Source: an uncultured Collinsella sp.
GTDB taxonomy: Bacteria > Actinomycetota > Coriobacteriia > Coriobacteriales > Coriobacteriaceae
Direction of reading: 5' to 3'
NCBI GenBank assembly: GCA_958350755.1
Contig: CATWID010000090.1
Span: forward strand, 1 to 5,251
DNA: 5,251 nucleotides
In this document: positions 4,996-5,251 of the stretch, piece by piece
Numbering within the stretch: position 1 is the stretch's first letter
Layout of the letters: every line of letters starts with the position of its first letter
Notes under the pieces: model-generated
Databases searched by the model: none
Seen by the model: the letters and a program-made list of their open reading frames with translations, nothing else
Told to the model about the DNA's origin: nothing
Translations under genes and position numbers: made by a program

Positions 4996-5184
4996 ATGTC
5001 CAAAGTTTGCGAAGTTTGCGGTAAGCACCCCGTTGCCGGTCGCTCCATCAGCCACTCTCACCGCGTCACCAACCGTAAGTTCCGCCCCAACATCCAGCGC
5101 GTCTACGTCGTCGTCGATGGTCACCGTCGCAAGATGAACGTTTGCTCCACCTGCCTCAAGTCCGGCAAGGTTGCGCGCTCCTAA
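4996..5184 (+). CDS. rpmB: 50S ribosomal protein L28 (zinc-binding form)
   Basis: L28, 62 residues, normal for the bacterial family, is a small basic protein of the large ribosomal subunit. The start MSKVCEVCGKHPVAGRSISHSHRVTNRKF is typical, with the conserved NRKFRPNIQ and the C-terminal CSTCLKSGKV. The two CxxC pairs (C5/C8 and C50/C53) are the zinc-ribbon set of the C+ form; bacteria with C-minus paralogues use those during zinc shortage. ATG at 4996 is fixed by AAGGAGGG (4982-4989) six to seven bases upstream. An in-frame TTG at 4948 would read through that site and add residues unlike L28. The gene diverges from pyrR with 451 bases between starts. Its codons are more biased to C-ending forms, as expected for a highly expressed gene. 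No other ribosomal gene is visible beside it. Confidence 0.97.
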   Translation: MSKVCEVCGKHPVAGRSISHSHRVTNRKFRPNIQRVYVVVDGHRRKMNVCSTCLKSGKVARS

Positions 5185-5187
5185 ATA

Positions 5188-5231
5188 AGGTCTTACCAAC
5201 AAGTACCTCGGACTCTCCGGGTCAAAGACCT
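5188..5231 (+). repeat. Nested inverted repeats after rpmB
   Basis: AGGTCTT (5188-5194) and AAGACCT (5225-5231) are perfect inverted copies starting three bases after the rpmB stop. Between them ACC-T-CGGA, loop CTC, TCCGGGT forms an inner hairpin (about 5205-5222). No T tract follows before the window edge, so this is not a canonical intrinsic terminator. It may be an RNA 3'-end stabiliser, or part of a longer structure outside the window. Confidence 0.35.
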
Positions 5232-5251
5232 CGCGTTCATATAGAACTTAC

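Noticed and set aside
1..5251. CRISPR arrays, insertion sequences, tRNA or rRNA genes, phage or defence genes
   Set aside because: No repeated spacer pattern, transposase-like frame, terminal repeats or structural RNA gene was seen; the window is a housekeeping region.

Overview
The window carries most of a de novo pyrimidine (UMP) biosynthesis operon on the minus strand and, diverging from it, the ribosomal protein gene rpmB on the plus strand. The DNA is GC-rich with GC-ending codons. L28 has the four-cysteine zinc form and dihydroorotate dehydrogenase is the NAD-linked two-subunit type (PyrD plus PyrK). Together these suggest an anaerobic high-GC Gram-positive, most likely a Coriobacteriia gut bacterium such as Collinsella. 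The taxon is an inference from protein style and gene order, not a proven match.

Layout, read along the minus strand from right to left: a 451-base intergenic region (4545-4995), then pyrR (4544-3960), pyrB (3955-3011), pyrC (3027-1738), a 92-base gap with two hairpins (1737-1646), pyrK (1645-854) and pyrD (854 to the window edge, about 20-25 residues missing at its C-terminus). pyrR/pyrB are 4 bases apart, pyrB/pyrC overlap by 17 and pyrK/pyrD by 1, so translation is probably coupled within each block. On the plus strand, rpmB lies at 4996-5184, behind an extended -10 promoter and a strong Shine-Dalgarno site.

How the genes work together: PyrB makes carbamoyl-aspartate, PyrC closes it to dihydroorotate, and PyrD with PyrK oxidises that to orotate, passing electrons through FMN, a [2Fe-2S] cluster and FAD to NAD+. 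PyrR is the UMP-sensing RNA-binding regulator. No carbamoyl-phosphate synthase, uracil permease, pyrE or pyrF gene is inside the window; pyrE and pyrF may lie beyond the left edge.

The most interesting part is the roughly 148-base leader in front of pyrR. It can be read by eye as a complete three-way attenuator. A 5' hairpin with a CGAGA loop (4660-4689) competes with a long antiterminator stem (4619-4672). That stem in turn competes with an intrinsic terminator ending in seven T (4584-4624). This is the logic of Bacillus-type PyrR attenuation, here in a probable actinobacterium, whereas mycobacterial PyrR is thought to act on translation. A second terminator-like hairpin between pyrC and pyrK may reduce expression of the dehydrogenase subunits relative to the upstream genes. 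A well-formed plus-strand promoter 170 bases upstream of rpmB is also unaccounted for.
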